Below, piece after piece: positions 26,113-33,965 of a stretch of DNA of 64,000 nt. Position 1 is the stretch's first letter; every line of letters starts with the position of its first letter. The notes beneath the pieces were generated by a model that was not told the origin of the DNA, searched no databases, and saw nothing but the letters and a program-made list of their open reading frames with translations. The translations under genes were made by a program, and so were the position numbers. This DNA comes from Kitasatospora sp. Root107. GTDB lineage: Bacteria; Actinomycetota; Actinomycetes; Streptomycetales; Streptomycetaceae. The stretch covers positions 182,327 to 246,326 of the forward strand of contig NZ_LMCT01000004.1 in NCBI RefSeq assembly GCF_001424875.1, read 5' to 3'.

Positions 26113-27201
26113 TCAGGGCAGTGTGACGGCGCGGACGCAGAGCACGTCCGGCAGGTGGGAGCTGATCAGGCGCCAGCTGTCGCCCGCGTCGGCGGAGCCG
26201 TACACCTCGCCGTTGCGGTTGCCGAAGTAGACCCCGGCCGGTTCGCCGTCGTCGGTGCAGAGGGCGTCGCGGAGCACCACGCCGTAGTGGTCCTCGGTCG
26301 GCAGTCCGGTGCTCAGCGGCTGCCAGCTGGCACCGGCGTCGGTGGTGCGGAAGATCCGGCAGCGGCGGTCGACCGGGAGCCGGGCGTAGTCCGCGTCGAG
26401 CGGGAACAGGTACGCCGTCCCGGACTGCCGGGGGTGGGTGGCCAGGCCGAAGCCGAAGGTGGCGGGGAGGTCGGCGCCGATGTCGGTCCAGCGCTCGCCG
26501 CCGTCGTCGGTGCGGTAGACGCCACCGTGGTTCTGCAGGTAGAGCCGGTCGGGGTCGGCCGGGTCGGCGGCGATCTTGTGCACGCACTGGCCGAACTCCG
26601 GGTACTCGTCCGGCAGGAAGGAGACCCGGATGCCGGTGTTGGCCGGACGCCAGTTCTTGCCGCCGTCCTCGGTGCGGTAGACGCCGCCGGTGGAGACCGC
26701 GACGGTGACCACGGCCGGGTCACGCGGGTCGGCCACGATGCTGTGCAGGCCCTGGCCGCCGAAGCCGGCTGCCCACTCGGCCCGTTGCGGGTGCGACCAG
26801 AGCGCCTCGTCCAGGGCGAAGCTCTCGCCGCCGTCGGTGGAGCGGAACAGAGCGGCGGGTTGGGTGCCCGCGTACACCACGCCGGGCGCCTCGGGGCCGG
26901 CCGGCTGGAGCTGCCAGACCCGCTCCAGCGAGGTGTCGGTGTGCTCGGGGAAGCGGACCGCCGGGCTGCTCGGCTCCTGCCAGGAGGCGCCGAGGTCGTC
27001 GGACCACCAGACGGACGGGCCCCAGTGGCTGCTGTCGGCGCCGACCAGGATGCGGGGGCGCTCGCCGCGCCGGTCGACGGCGACCGAGTAGATCGCGTTC
27101 ATGGCGAAGTGCGGTCCGGTGAACTCCCAGGTCGTACGGTCCGGGCTGCGGCCCAGGAACAGGCCCTTCTGCGTGCCGACGGCCAACAGCGTCTCGGTCA
27201 T
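26113..27201 (-). CDS. BNR/sialidase-like beta-propeller protein
   Basis: The 362-residue protein has at least four copies of the BNR/Asp-box motif S-x-D-x-G-x-x-W (SDDLGASW, TEDGGKNW, TDDGGERW, TTDAGASW), separated by about 50-70 residues. This indicates a six- or seven-bladed beta-propeller. It has no signal peptide, so it is likely cytoplasmic. The sequence lacks the catalytic Arg triad and Tyr needed for sialidase activity as far as I can see, so an enzymatic role is not claimed. It is convergent with the frameshifted membrane gene (7 bases apart) and divergent from the pirin gene. Confidence 0.85.
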   Translation of the reverse strand: MTETLLAVGTQKGLFLGRSPDRTTWEFTGPHFAMNAIYSVAVDRRGERPRILVGADSSHWGPSVWWSDDLGASWQEPSSPAVRFPEHTDTSLERVWQLQPAGPEAPGVVYAGTQPAALFRSTDGGESFALDEALWSHPQRAEWAAGFGGQGLHSIVADPRDPAVVTVAVSTGGVYRTEDGGKNWRPANTGIRVSFLPDEYPEFGQCVHKIAADPADPDRLYLQNHGGVYRTDDGGERWTDIGADLPATFGFGLATHPRQSGTAYLFPLDADYARLPVDRRCRIFRTTDAGASWQPLSTGLPTEDHYGVVLRDALCTDDGEPAGVYFGNRNGEVYGSADAGDSWRLISSHLPDVLCVRAVTLP

Positions 27202-27353
27202 GGCGCACCACCTGTGAGTGTCGGGCAGGATCCGTCCGTCAGTCTGCTCCGGGCGGCCCGGCAGTGCACGGCAGCACGCCGGGCGCGGGCGGGAATGCGG
27301 ACGGCATCCATGGTGGTTTAGGATTCAACAAGACCGAGGGAAGGGTTGCACCG

Positions 27354-28115
27354 ATGGCCACCACGATCGACATCCGCCGAGCGGGCGAGCGGTTCCACAC
27401 CAGGGCGGGGTGGCTGGAGTCGCACCACTCCTTCTCCTTCTCCCGGCACTGGGACCCGGGCAACACCCACTTCGGCCTGCTGCTGGTCTCCAACGACGAC
27501 GTGATCGCGCCCGGCACCGGTTTCGACACGCACCCACACCGGGACATGGAGATCATCACCTGGGTTCTCGACGGCGGCCTGGTCCACCAGGACTCCGAGG
27601 GCAACAACGGCGTCATCTACCCCGGCCTGGCCCAGCGGATGAGCGCCGGCGCGGGCATCCTGCACAGCGAGAAGAACGACTCCTGGACGCTCACCGGCGA
27701 ACCCGAGCACCGCGACCCGGTCCGCCTGATCCAGATGTGGGTGATCCCCGACGCGGCCGGCATCGCCCCCGGATACGAGCAGCTCGACATCAACGACCAG
27801 CTCGGCCAAGGGGGTTGGACCACGCTCGCGTCCGGCATGGCCAAGCACGCCAACCAGCGCGCGATCGGCATCCGGCAGCAGCACGCCGCCCTGCACGTGG
27901 CCCGGCTCCGCCCGTCCGAGACGCTCGACACCGTCACCGCCCCGTTCGCCCACCTGTACGTGGCCCGCGGCGAACTAGCCCTGGAGGGAAGCGGGTTGTT
28001 CCACGAGGGCGACGCCGCGCGGATCGGCGCGGCCGAAGGCCAGCGGATCACGGCGGGGCCGGAGGGCGCCGAGGTGCTGCTCTGGGAGATGAACGCGGCC
28101 GTCGACCTCGCCTGA
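27354..28115 (+). CDS. Pirin family protein (bicupin)
   Basis: The 253-residue protein has two cupin domains. The N-terminal one carries the metal motif THPHRDMEIITWVLDGGLVH with three His and the downstream E in GILHSEKN, as in pirins such as YhhW with quercetinase activity. The second cupin (AFAHLYVARGELALEG, residues 195-245) lacks metal ligands, as usual. Real substrates of bacterial pirins are mostly unknown. GAGGGAAGGG precedes the ATG at 27354. The open frame extends 30 codons further up, but that part looks noncoding. It is divergent from the BNR gene. Confidence 0.88.
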   Translation: MATTIDIRRAGERFHTRAGWLESHHSFSFSRHWDPGNTHFGLLLVSNDDVIAPGTGFDTHPHRDMEIITWVLDGGLVHQDSEGNNGVIYPGLAQRMSAGAGILHSEKNDSWTLTGEPEHRDPVRLIQMWVIPDAAGIAPGYEQLDINDQLGQGGWTTLASGMAKHANQRAIGIRQQHAALHVARLRPSETLDTVTAPFAHLYVARGELALEGSGLFHEGDAARIGAAEGQRITAGPEGAEVLLWEMNAAVDLA

Positions 28116-28121
28116 CGGGCG

Positions 28122-28709
28122 CTATCCGGCCGCCGGTCCGACCTCCGGCGGCTGGGCCGCCCTGCGCTTGGCGGCCCCCGCCGAGGCCGAGACGAGGACG
28201 AGGAAGCTGCTGAGTGTGAAGAACAGGGCCGGCGCGGCACTGAAGACACGGAACTGGCTCCTCAGTGCCGCGTCGTACTCGGGCTCGGTGAGTTCGACCG
28301 TCCTGCTCTGTTGCGGCTGGGCGGACTTGTCCCAGTACGTGTAGTGATAGCCCGTTGCGTCTGCCTGCACGTCCCGGGCCGTTCCGGAAGCGGTGGCAAA
28401 GCCCAGCACGGCAGCCCCGAGGGCGAGCGCGTAGGCGAGTCTCACGGCGGGCGGCAACAGCAGGATGCACCTGCCGAGTTCACCGGCCCCGACTCGGCCC
28501 CTCCGCCGGGCAGCGCCTCGGCTGGTGACGACCCGGATCAACGCGGTGATGAAGACCGGGAACACCATCACGAACAGGACGCTGATCAGCCACTTCGGTG
28601 CGGTGTACCCGCTGGGCAGCCAGGTCGAGGCCATGCAGAGCAGGGCCGCACCGCCGAGCACCGCCGCCAGCGCGAAGTGCACCCGGAGGCCGCCGCGCAG
28701 CTCGCCCAT
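28122..28709 (-). CDS. Hypothetical membrane protein
   Basis: The 195-residue protein has four predicted membrane helices, at about residues 11-28, 38-58, 85-103 and 153-175. An extracytoplasmic stretch between helices 3 and 4 contains YHYTYWDKSAQPQQSRTVEL. The C terminus is Ala-, Arg- and Pro-rich. No family is recognised. A good GGAGGG lies in front of the ATG. The two tRNA genes are 80 bases upstream on the same strand, so read-through is possible. It converges with the pirin gene (6 bases apart). Confidence 0.7.
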   Translation of the reverse strand: MGELRGGLRVHFALAAVLGGAALLCMASTWLPSGYTAPKWLISVLFVMVFPVFITALIRVVTSRGAARRRGRVGAGELGRCILLLPPAVRLAYALALGAAVLGFATASGTARDVQADATGYHYTYWDKSAQPQQSRTVELTEPEYDAALRSQFRVFSAAPALFFTLSSFLVLVSASAGAAKRRAAQPPEVGPAAG

Positions 28710-28790
28710 GTCGTTCCCTCCATCGAACGTGTGATCGAGGCACGATAGCCTGCCGGTGGAGTCGAGACGTCAGTGGGACCTTGCCGATGG

Positions 28791-28871
28791 TGGGCGAGGG
28801 CGGATTCGAACCGCCACAGCCGAAGCGGGGGCTTTACAGGCCCTTGGGCTCAACCAGTGCCCAGCTCGCCC
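28791..28871 (-). tRNA. tRNA-Tyr (GTA), atypical
   Basis: The 81-base gene folds as a cloverleaf: acceptor GGGCGAG/CTCGCCC, D stem GGGC/GCCC with GG in the loop, and anticodon loop CTGTAAA (anticodon GTA). The variable region is 12 bases with a TTCG loop, and the T arm is GGCGG-TTCGAAT-CCGCC. The discriminator is A, and CCA is encoded next to it (28788-28790). Odd points are C at position 8 instead of the near-universal U, an A-C mismatch at 27-43, and a variable arm shorter than usual for tRNA-Tyr. It lies 13 bases after tRNA-Ser. Confidence 0.8.
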
Positions 28872-28884
28872 TTGGTGGGAAACG

Positions 28885-28969
28885 CGGAGAGTGCGCGGAT
28901 CGAACGCGCGCGGGCTCGCACCCGACTACGGCTTAGCAAGCCGCTGCCTTACCACTCGGCCAACTCTCC
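28885..28969 (-). tRNA. tRNA-Ser (GCT)
   Basis: The 85-base class II tRNA has acceptor GGAGAGT/ACTCTCC, D stem GCC/GGC, anticodon stem GCGGC/GCCGT and loop TTGCTAA (anticodon GCT, reading AGC and AGU). An 18-base variable arm forms CGGG/CCCG, and the T arm is GCGCG-TTCGATC-CGCGC. The discriminator G suits SerRS. CCA is not encoded. The 5' end is only 20 bases after a U-tract terminator, so no separate promoter of normal size fits between them. Confidence 0.9.
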
Positions 28970-28989
28970 CTGCATGGGGCGGCGTACAG

Positions 28990-29028
28990 AAAAAGAGCCG
29001 CCCTGGGGGTAACTCCCCTGGGCGGCTC
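28990..29028 (-). terminator. U-tract terminator or attenuator upstream of the tRNA genes
   Basis: Reading on the minus strand, a stem of nine perfect pairs (GAGCCGCCC with GGGCGGCTC), an inner G/C extension and a short loop is followed at once by TTTTT. True U tracts are rare in this genome. The hairpin sits 18 bases after the stop of an 18-codon open frame and 20 bases before tRNA-Ser. It is therefore placed to decide whether the tRNAs are transcribed. Confidence 0.82.
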
Positions 29029-29045
29029 GGCCGTTCGGCCGGGCG

Positions 29046-29102
29046 CTACGCCGCAGGGAGTCCACTACTGGAGGAGCGCTGATACGACTGCGTGCTGGTC
29101 AT
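29046..29102 (-). CDS. Putative 18-residue leader peptide
   Basis: An ATG preceded by GAGAGGA at seven bases opens the frame MTSTQSYQRSSSSGLPAA, ending in TAG. It has four consecutive serines, encoded TCC TCC AGT AGT, plus two earlier serines and a tyrosine encoded TAT. AGT and TAT are uncommon codons in high-GC actinobacteria. They are the codons read by the two tRNAs encoded just downstream (Ser GCT, Tyr GTA). The peptide looks like an attenuation leader; translation has not been shown. Confidence 0.55.
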   Translation of the reverse strand: MTSTQSYQRSSSSGLPAA

Positions 29103-29126
29103 GGTGCGTTCCTCTCTGCGTTGTCC

Positions 29127-29157
29127 GGTGCTGATGGGTTCACTCTTCATCAGCACC
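29127..29157 (-). other. Inverted repeat upstream of the leader frame
   Basis: GGTGCTGATG and CATCAGCACC form a perfect 10-base-pair stem with an 11-base loop. It ends 24 bases before the leader ATG. It may be an RNA hairpin in the 5' untranslated region or a protein-binding operator; the sequence alone cannot tell. Confidence 0.65.
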
Positions 29158-29194
29158 GCAGGGACCGGCAAGTGGATTAACGGCCGTCACGCTT

Positions 29195-29228
29195 CCGCCG
29201 TCCGGGACCGGGTCGGTACGGACGGCGG
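29195..29228 (-). terminator. Terminator of the amine oxidase gene
   Basis: A nine-base-pair GC stem (CCGCCGTCC with GGACGGCGG) starts 19 bases after the oxidase stop codon. It has no U tract. It would separate oxidase transcription from the leader/tRNA unit downstream. Confidence 0.6.
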
Positions 29229-29246
29229 AGCCGCTCTGCGGGAGGG

Positions 29247-30932
29247 TCAGCGCTCTCCGGTGGTCAGCGCCCGGGAGTTCGGGACCTGCTGGACCGGGGC
29301 CCGGACGGCGCGCTTGCCGTTGACGATCCACTCGTAGGCCCACTCGGCGGACATCAGGGCGCCCTCCTGCCAGCCGGGGAGGGCGGAGACCTGGTCGCCG
29401 ATCACGAAGAAGTTGTCCTGGCCCTGGGGGTAGATCAGCGTCGAGTAGAGCTTCTTGTGCTCCGGCCGCTCCGGGATCCAGTCGGCCCAGGCACCGAGCT
29501 GGTAGGGCACTTTGTGCCAGGCGACCGACATACCGAGCGCGTCGGGCACGATCGCGTTGCTCGCCAGCTCGTCGTGCAGCTTGGTGCCGCCCTTGCGGGC
29601 GACGCCGAGCCGCTCCTCGTGCGAGCGGTCACCCAGCGTCTCGGCCTTCACGTACGAGTTGTAGGCGCCGGTCAGGGTGCCCTTGTCGGTGGGGGAGAAG
29701 TAGTCGTTGGAGGGGTACCAGATCTGGGTGATCTCGTGGTCGATCCAGCTGATGCCACCGAAGATCTGGTACCGCTCGGACTCCCAGAAGCGCCGGTTGG
29801 CCTGCCAGCCGACCTTGCAGGCGGCGGCGAACGGTGTGTCCTGGACGGCCGAGCGGAAGTCGTCGGTGAAGCCGTGCAGGGCGACCTGCTTGCGCAGCAC
29901 CGGGATCGGGATGTTGCTCAGGCAGTAGTCGAACCGGTCGACCCGGTCGGCACCGTCCTCCGTCCAGCCGACCTGCACGCCGGTGCCGTCCAACTGGATG
30001 CCGTGGACCGGAGCGTTGTACCTGACCGTGCCGGCGGGCAGGGCGGCGGCCGCGTGGCGCCAGGTGCTGTCCATACCGCCGACCGGCTGGAACGACGTGG
30101 TGTGCCAGTGCAGTTCGGCGTCCTGGTAGAAGCTCTGCTGCCAGAACCCGCTGGCCAGCAGGTCGCCGAGGAGCAGCGGGTCGACCGGCTCCTCCATCTG
30201 CATCACGGTCGGGTTCTTCGCGAGGCCGGACCGGGTGGAGCCGAGGTACTCGTGGTCCTTCCCCGTGAGCGCGCCGAACTCGACCAGCAGGCTGGTGAGT
30301 TGCTCGCGCTGGGCCGGGGTCAGCGCGTCGATGCCGGGGGTGGCCTTCGGGATGGCCTGGGCCAGCAACTGCGCGAGGTAGCCCCGGGTGTCGTTGGCGA
30401 TCCGGCGGTTGGGCCTGGGCGCGCCTCGCCAGGCCTGGTCGGTCTGGAAGAGGTTGGCCGTGGTGGTGTGGATGTACGGCTCGAGCGGGACCTTGAGCCT
30501 GCGACAGAAGTCGATCATCCGCTGGTGGACGTACGGAATGCGGCCTGCACCGAGGTTGAGGTAGAGGTCCTGGTCGAACCGGCAGGTCTGGGTGCGGACC
30601 GAGCCGTCCGCCCAGACCTCGCTGACCTGGTCGCCGGGGCGGGCGGTGAGGGTGCGGCCGCCGACCCGGCCCTGCGCCTCCAGCACGGTCACCCGGTAGC
30701 CGGCCTCGGTGAACTTGAGCCAAGCCGCAAGACCGGCGGGGCCGGCCCCGAGGATCGCCACCGTCCGGCCGTTGCCGACCCTCGGGGCCGGTTTGGCCAG
30801 CCCGTCGGTGGCGGGTGCGGCGGTGGCCGGGGCGGCTCCGGTCATCACCTGCAGCAGGGTGGCCGAGGTGGCGGCGGCCCCGGCCAGGCTCAGGAAGGAA
30901 CGGCGGGAAGTGGCATCGTCCGGCTGGTGCAT
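29247..30932 (-). CDS. Tat-exported flavin amine oxidase / L-amino-acid oxidase
   Basis: The 561-residue precursor starts with a Tat signal (SRRSFLSLAGAAATSATLL, residues 9-40). The FAD motif VAILGAGPAGLAAWLKF ending in VTVLEAQGRVGGRT follows (55-95), and the C-terminal FAD contact FFVIGDQVSALPGWQEGA is near residue 515. The order matches secreted L-amino-acid oxidases of Streptomyces (glutamate, lysine or tryptophan oxidases), which make a keto acid, ammonia and hydrogen peroxide. Substrate is not readable. GGAGGAG precedes the ATG at 30932. A TTG- or GTG-type start further up would break the Tat signal position. Confidence 0.88.
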   Translation of the reverse strand: MHQPDDATSRRSFLSLAGAAATSATLLQVMTGAAPATAAPATDGLAKPAPRVGNGRTVAILGAGPAGLAAWLKFTEAGYRVTVLEAQGRVGGRTLTARPGDQVSEVWADGSVRTQTCRFDQDLYLNLGAGRIPYVHQRMIDFCRRLKVPLEPYIHTTTANLFQTDQAWRGAPRPNRRIANDTRGYLAQLLAQAIPKATPGIDALTPAQREQLTSLLVEFGALTGKDHEYLGSTRSGLAKNPTVMQMEEPVDPLLLGDLLASGFWQQSFYQDAELHWHTTSFQPVGGMDSTWRHAAAALPAGTVRYNAPVHGIQLDGTGVQVGWTEDGADRVDRFDYCLSNIPIPVLRKQVALHGFTDDFRSAVQDTPFAAACKVGWQANRRFWESERYQIFGGISWIDHEITQIWYPSNDYFSPTDKGTLTGAYNSYVKAETLGDRSHEERLGVARKGGTKLHDELASNAIVPDALGMSVAWHKVPYQLGAWADWIPERPEHKKLYSTLIYPQGQDNFFVIGDQVSALPGWQEGALMSAEWAYEWIVNGKRAVRAPVQQVPNSRALTTGER

Positions 30933-31049
30933 CGTGTGCTCCTCCAGGAATGTCAACTCGACGTCGAGCTCTGACAGTTCTATGAAGTAGCACACGAACC
31001 ATCAGGTGGTCCTGGGTATGCGCACCTTTTCCCGCCATCGAGCGAAGGG

Positions 31050-32468
31050 TCAGCCCCGCAGGCTCTCCAGTAGCCGGAGCCAGACCTCGCTGATGGTCGG
31101 ATAAGCGGGAACGGCGTGCCACAGCCGGGCGACCGGGACCTCGCCGACCACGGCGACGGTGGCGGAGTGCAGCAGTTCGGCGACGGCGGGGCCGACGAAG
31201 GTCGCGCCGACGATCACGTCCCGGTCCAGGTCGACCACCAGGCGGGCCGTCCCCCGGTAGTTGTCGCCGTACAGGGAGGCGCCCGCCACGTTGCCGATCT
31301 CCTGGTCGACGGCGCGGACCCGCAGCCCGGCCCGTTCGGCCTCGGCGAGACTCAGGCCGACGGCCGCCGCCTCCGGTTCGGTGAAGACCACCTGGGGTGC
31401 TCCGGCGGTGTCGGCGGAGGCGGCGTGCGGGCCCCAGCGCGAGGTGTCGACGGCCGAGCCGGCCGCCCGGGCGCCGATCGCGGCACCGGCGATCCGGGCC
31501 TGATACTTGCCTTGATGAGTCAGCAGCGCACGGTGGTTGACGTCCCCGGCGGCGTACAGCCAGTCGCCCTCGACGGCCCGCACCAGGCAGGACGCGTCGA
31601 CGTCCAGCCAGGACCCGGGTTCGAGACCGACGGACTCGAGACCGATGTCGTCGGTACGCGGCACCCGACCGGTCGCGTACAGCACCTCGTCGGCGACCAC
31701 CGTACTGCCGTCCCCGAGGGTGAGCGTCACCTCGCCGCCGTGCCGGGCCAGTTCGGTCACCGAGGTGTTGAGCCGGACGTCCACCCCGGCCTCGGTCAGC
31801 CCCGCCGCGACCAGCTCACCGGCGAACGGCTCCATCCGGTCCAGCAGCCCGCCGCCCCGTACCAGCAGGGTGACCTGCGAGCCCAACCCCTGCCAGGCGG
31901 TGGCCATTTCGACCGCGACCACGCCCCCGCCGACCACCGCCAGCCGTCCGGGCACCTTGGCGGCGCTGGTGGCGTCCCGACTGGTCCACGGCCGGGCCTC
32001 GGTCAGTCCCGGCACGTTGGGCAGCGCGGCCCGGGTGCCGGTGCAGACCGCCACCGCGTGACGGGCCGTCAGCAGCCGTTCGCCGTCCACCAGGACGGAC
32101 CGCTCGCCGGTCAGCCGACCGTGGCCGCGGACCAGGTCGATGCCGGTGGAGCTGAGCCACTCGACCTGGCTGTCGTCGTGCCAGTGCCAGGTGAACTCGT
32201 CCCGGCGGGCCAGCACGGCGGCGGCGTCCAACTTCCCGGTGACGGCCTCCCGGGTGCCCGGCAGCGCCCGAGCGTGCGCCAGCGCCAGCCAGGGGCGGAG
32301 CAGCGCCTTGCTCGGCATGCAGGCCCAGTACGAGCACTCGCCGCCGATCAGCTGACTCTCCACCAGAACGGTGCTCAGCCCGGCGGCCTTGGCCCGGTCG
32401 GCAAGGTTCTCGCCGGTCGGACCGCCGCCGAGGACCACCACGTCGTACTGCTCGGGCTTGGGGCTCAT
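31050..32468 (-). CDS. Pyridine nucleotide-disulfide oxidoreductase (dihydrolipoamide dehydrogenase/mercuric reductase-like)
   Basis: The 472-residue class I flavoprotein has the FAD motif VVVLGGGPTGENLADRA. The redox pair is in GGECSYWACMPSK (Cys-x4-Cys), and the NAD(P) motif is LAVVGGGVVAVEMATAW near residue 178. The C-terminal dimerisation domain ends HAVPAYPTISEVWLRLLE, which carries the usual catalytic His region. No lipoyl enzyme or mer genes are near, so the physiological partner is unknown. The ATG at 32468 is chosen; a GTG three codons earlier is an alternative. It is divergent from the M48 protease gene. Confidence 0.85.
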   Translation of the reverse strand: MSPKPEQYDVVVLGGGPTGENLADRAKAAGLSTVLVESQLIGGECSYWACMPSKALLRPWLALAHARALPGTREAVTGKLDAAAVLARRDEFTWHWHDDSQVEWLSSTGIDLVRGHGRLTGERSVLVDGERLLTARHAVAVCTGTRAALPNVPGLTEARPWTSRDATSAAKVPGRLAVVGGGVVAVEMATAWQGLGSQVTLLVRGGGLLDRMEPFAGELVAAGLTEAGVDVRLNTSVTELARHGGEVTLTLGDGSTVVADEVLYATGRVPRTDDIGLESVGLEPGSWLDVDASCLVRAVEGDWLYAAGDVNHRALLTHQGKYQARIAGAAIGARAAGSAVDTSRWGPHAASADTAGAPQVVFTEPEAAAVGLSLAEAERAGLRVRAVDQEIGNVAGASLYGDNYRGTARLVVDLDRDVIVGATFVGPAVAELLHSATVAVVGEVPVARLWHAVPAYPTISEVWLRLLESLRG

Positions 32469-32614
32469 CGCTTTCACGCTCTCGCTCGATCGGCCGATAC
32501 CGGGCCCATCCTGGGCCCGGCGCGGCAGGGCCCGCCAGTGCCGGACCCGGCGTGTCGCCGACGGCGCACACCCTCCCGGAGGCACCCGCTCGCGGTCTGG
32601 CATGATTCCGGCCC

Positions 32615-33907
32615 ATGCCCACCCCTGTCGACGCGCCCGGTGCGCGCCACCACGCGAGCCCGAGTGCCTGCCCGGACTGCGCCGCCGTACTGGAAGCCGA
32701 CGAGCGGTTCCCGGTCTGGTGTCCGGTCTGCGAATGGAACCTCCAGCCGGCCGAACCCGCCCGGGAGTCGGATCCGAAGAAGCGCCGCCGGGCCGAGCGC
32801 GAGAAGCGCCGGACGGAGGCCGGGAAGCGCAGGACCCAGGCCAGGGTGGAGGGACTGTTCGACGCCCTGCTCAGCGGTGACGGTGCCGCCGCCGACCGGG
32901 GTTGGCTCCTTGCGTCGGCCCTGGCCGGGCTGGTGCACCTGGTCACGTTTGCTGTGTGGGGCGGTACGACGGCGCTGTTGCTGTTCGGGACCTCGCCGCT
33001 GCGGGTGGTCGGGGTCTGCTGCCTGGGGCTTTGCTTCCTGCTGCGGCCCCGGCTCGGCCGGATCCGTCCGGACGAGACCTTCCTGACCCGGGCCGAGGCG
33101 CCCGCGCTGTACGCGCTGGCGGACCGGGTGGCGACGGAGGTGGGCGCCCGGCCGGTCGACCACATCCGGGCCGATGCGGAGTTCAACGCCTGGTTCACCA
33201 GGGCTGGGCTGCGCCGCCGAAGCGTGCTGTCGATCGGATTGCCGCTCTGGAGCACGCTCACCCCGCCGCAGCAGGTCGCGTTGCTCGGGCACGAGTTCGG
33301 GCATGACGTGAACGGCGACCACCGGCGCGGCGTCTGGCTGCGCTCGGCGGTGTCCGCATTGTTGGAGTGGCACCTGATCATCAATCCGACCCAGTTCCTC
33401 GCCCAACTGCTGCTGGCGGTGCCGAAGTGGTTGACGGGTCGGCTGCTGGAACTGATGAACCGGCTCACGGTGCGGTCCGGCCAGGCCGCCGAGTACCGGG
33501 CTGATGAGCTGTCGGCCCGGGTGACCTCGACCGAGACGGCCCGGCAGATGCTCGAGACGCTGCTGCTCAGCCCGAGCGCCGAGACGGTGCTGGTCCGCTA
33601 CCGCAGCCTGCCGAGACAGCGGAGCGGCCCGAACGCCGGTCGCCCCGAGGCGGACCTGTGGGCCCAACTCGGCGCACTGCCCGGCAGCCTGACCCCGCTC
33701 GAGCGGGAGCGCCGACTGCGGCTGTCCGTCCGGGAGGCAGGTGCGGTGGACTCCACGCACCCGCCGACCCACCTGCGGATCAAGCTGATCGGCCGTCGCC
33801 CGGTCGACTCGCACCCGGTGTTCTTCGGCCCGGCCGAGCAGGCTGCGGTGGAGGCCGAGCTGGCCCCCGCCCAGGGACGGGTGGCCGGAGAGCTGCTGGT
33901 GGGCTGA
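32615..33907 (+). CDS. M48 family metalloprotease with N-terminal zinc ribbon
   Basis: The 430-residue protein begins with a zinc ribbon (CPDC and CPVC, residues 19-39). A basic helix follows, then two membrane segments (95-135). The protease domain has LLGHEFGHDVNGDHRR (HExxH near residue 229) and the third ligand in EYRADELSAR. A second hydrophobic stretch is at 255-280. M48 proteases such as HtpX degrade misfolded membrane proteins. The N-terminal ribbon is an extra feature that may recruit a partner. The ABC exporter operon starts 58 bases downstream on the same strand. Confidence 0.87.
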   Translation: MPTPVDAPGARHHASPSACPDCAAVLEADERFPVWCPVCEWNLQPAEPARESDPKKRRRAEREKRRTEAGKRRTQARVEGLFDALLSGDGAAADRGWLLASALAGLVHLVTFAVWGGTTALLLFGTSPLRVVGVCCLGLCFLLRPRLGRIRPDETFLTRAEAPALYALADRVATEVGARPVDHIRADAEFNAWFTRAGLRRRSVLSIGLPLWSTLTPPQQVALLGHEFGHDVNGDHRRGVWLRSAVSALLEWHLIINPTQFLAQLLLAVPKWLTGRLLELMNRLTVRSGQAAEYRADELSARVTSTETARQMLETLLLSPSAETVLVRYRSLPRQRSGPNAGRPEADLWAQLGALPGSLTPLERERRLRLSVREAGAVDSTHPPTHLRIKLIGRRPVDSHPVFFGPAEQAAVEAELAPAQGRVAGELLVG

Positions 33908-33965
33908 CCTGCTGCGGCGGAAAAATCGGAGGCCCGGCGGCGGGCTGCGCGGCTAAGGTACGGCC

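Noticed and set aside
28756-29082. Plus-strand open frames across the tRNA region
   Set aside because: They run opposite two well-folded tRNA genes and a terminator, and lack ribosome binding sites and domains.
29195-29228. The GC hairpin after the oxidase as the terminator that explains the U-tract hairpin at 28990
   Set aside because: The oxidase already has this hairpin 19 bases after its stop. The U-tract hairpin is over 200 bases further on and follows a separate small frame, so it needs its own explanation.
29092-29337. Plus-strand 81-codon frame overlapping the leader region
   Set aside because: No ribosome binding site is present and it overlaps the end of the oxidase gene. The minus-strand leader has the better signals.
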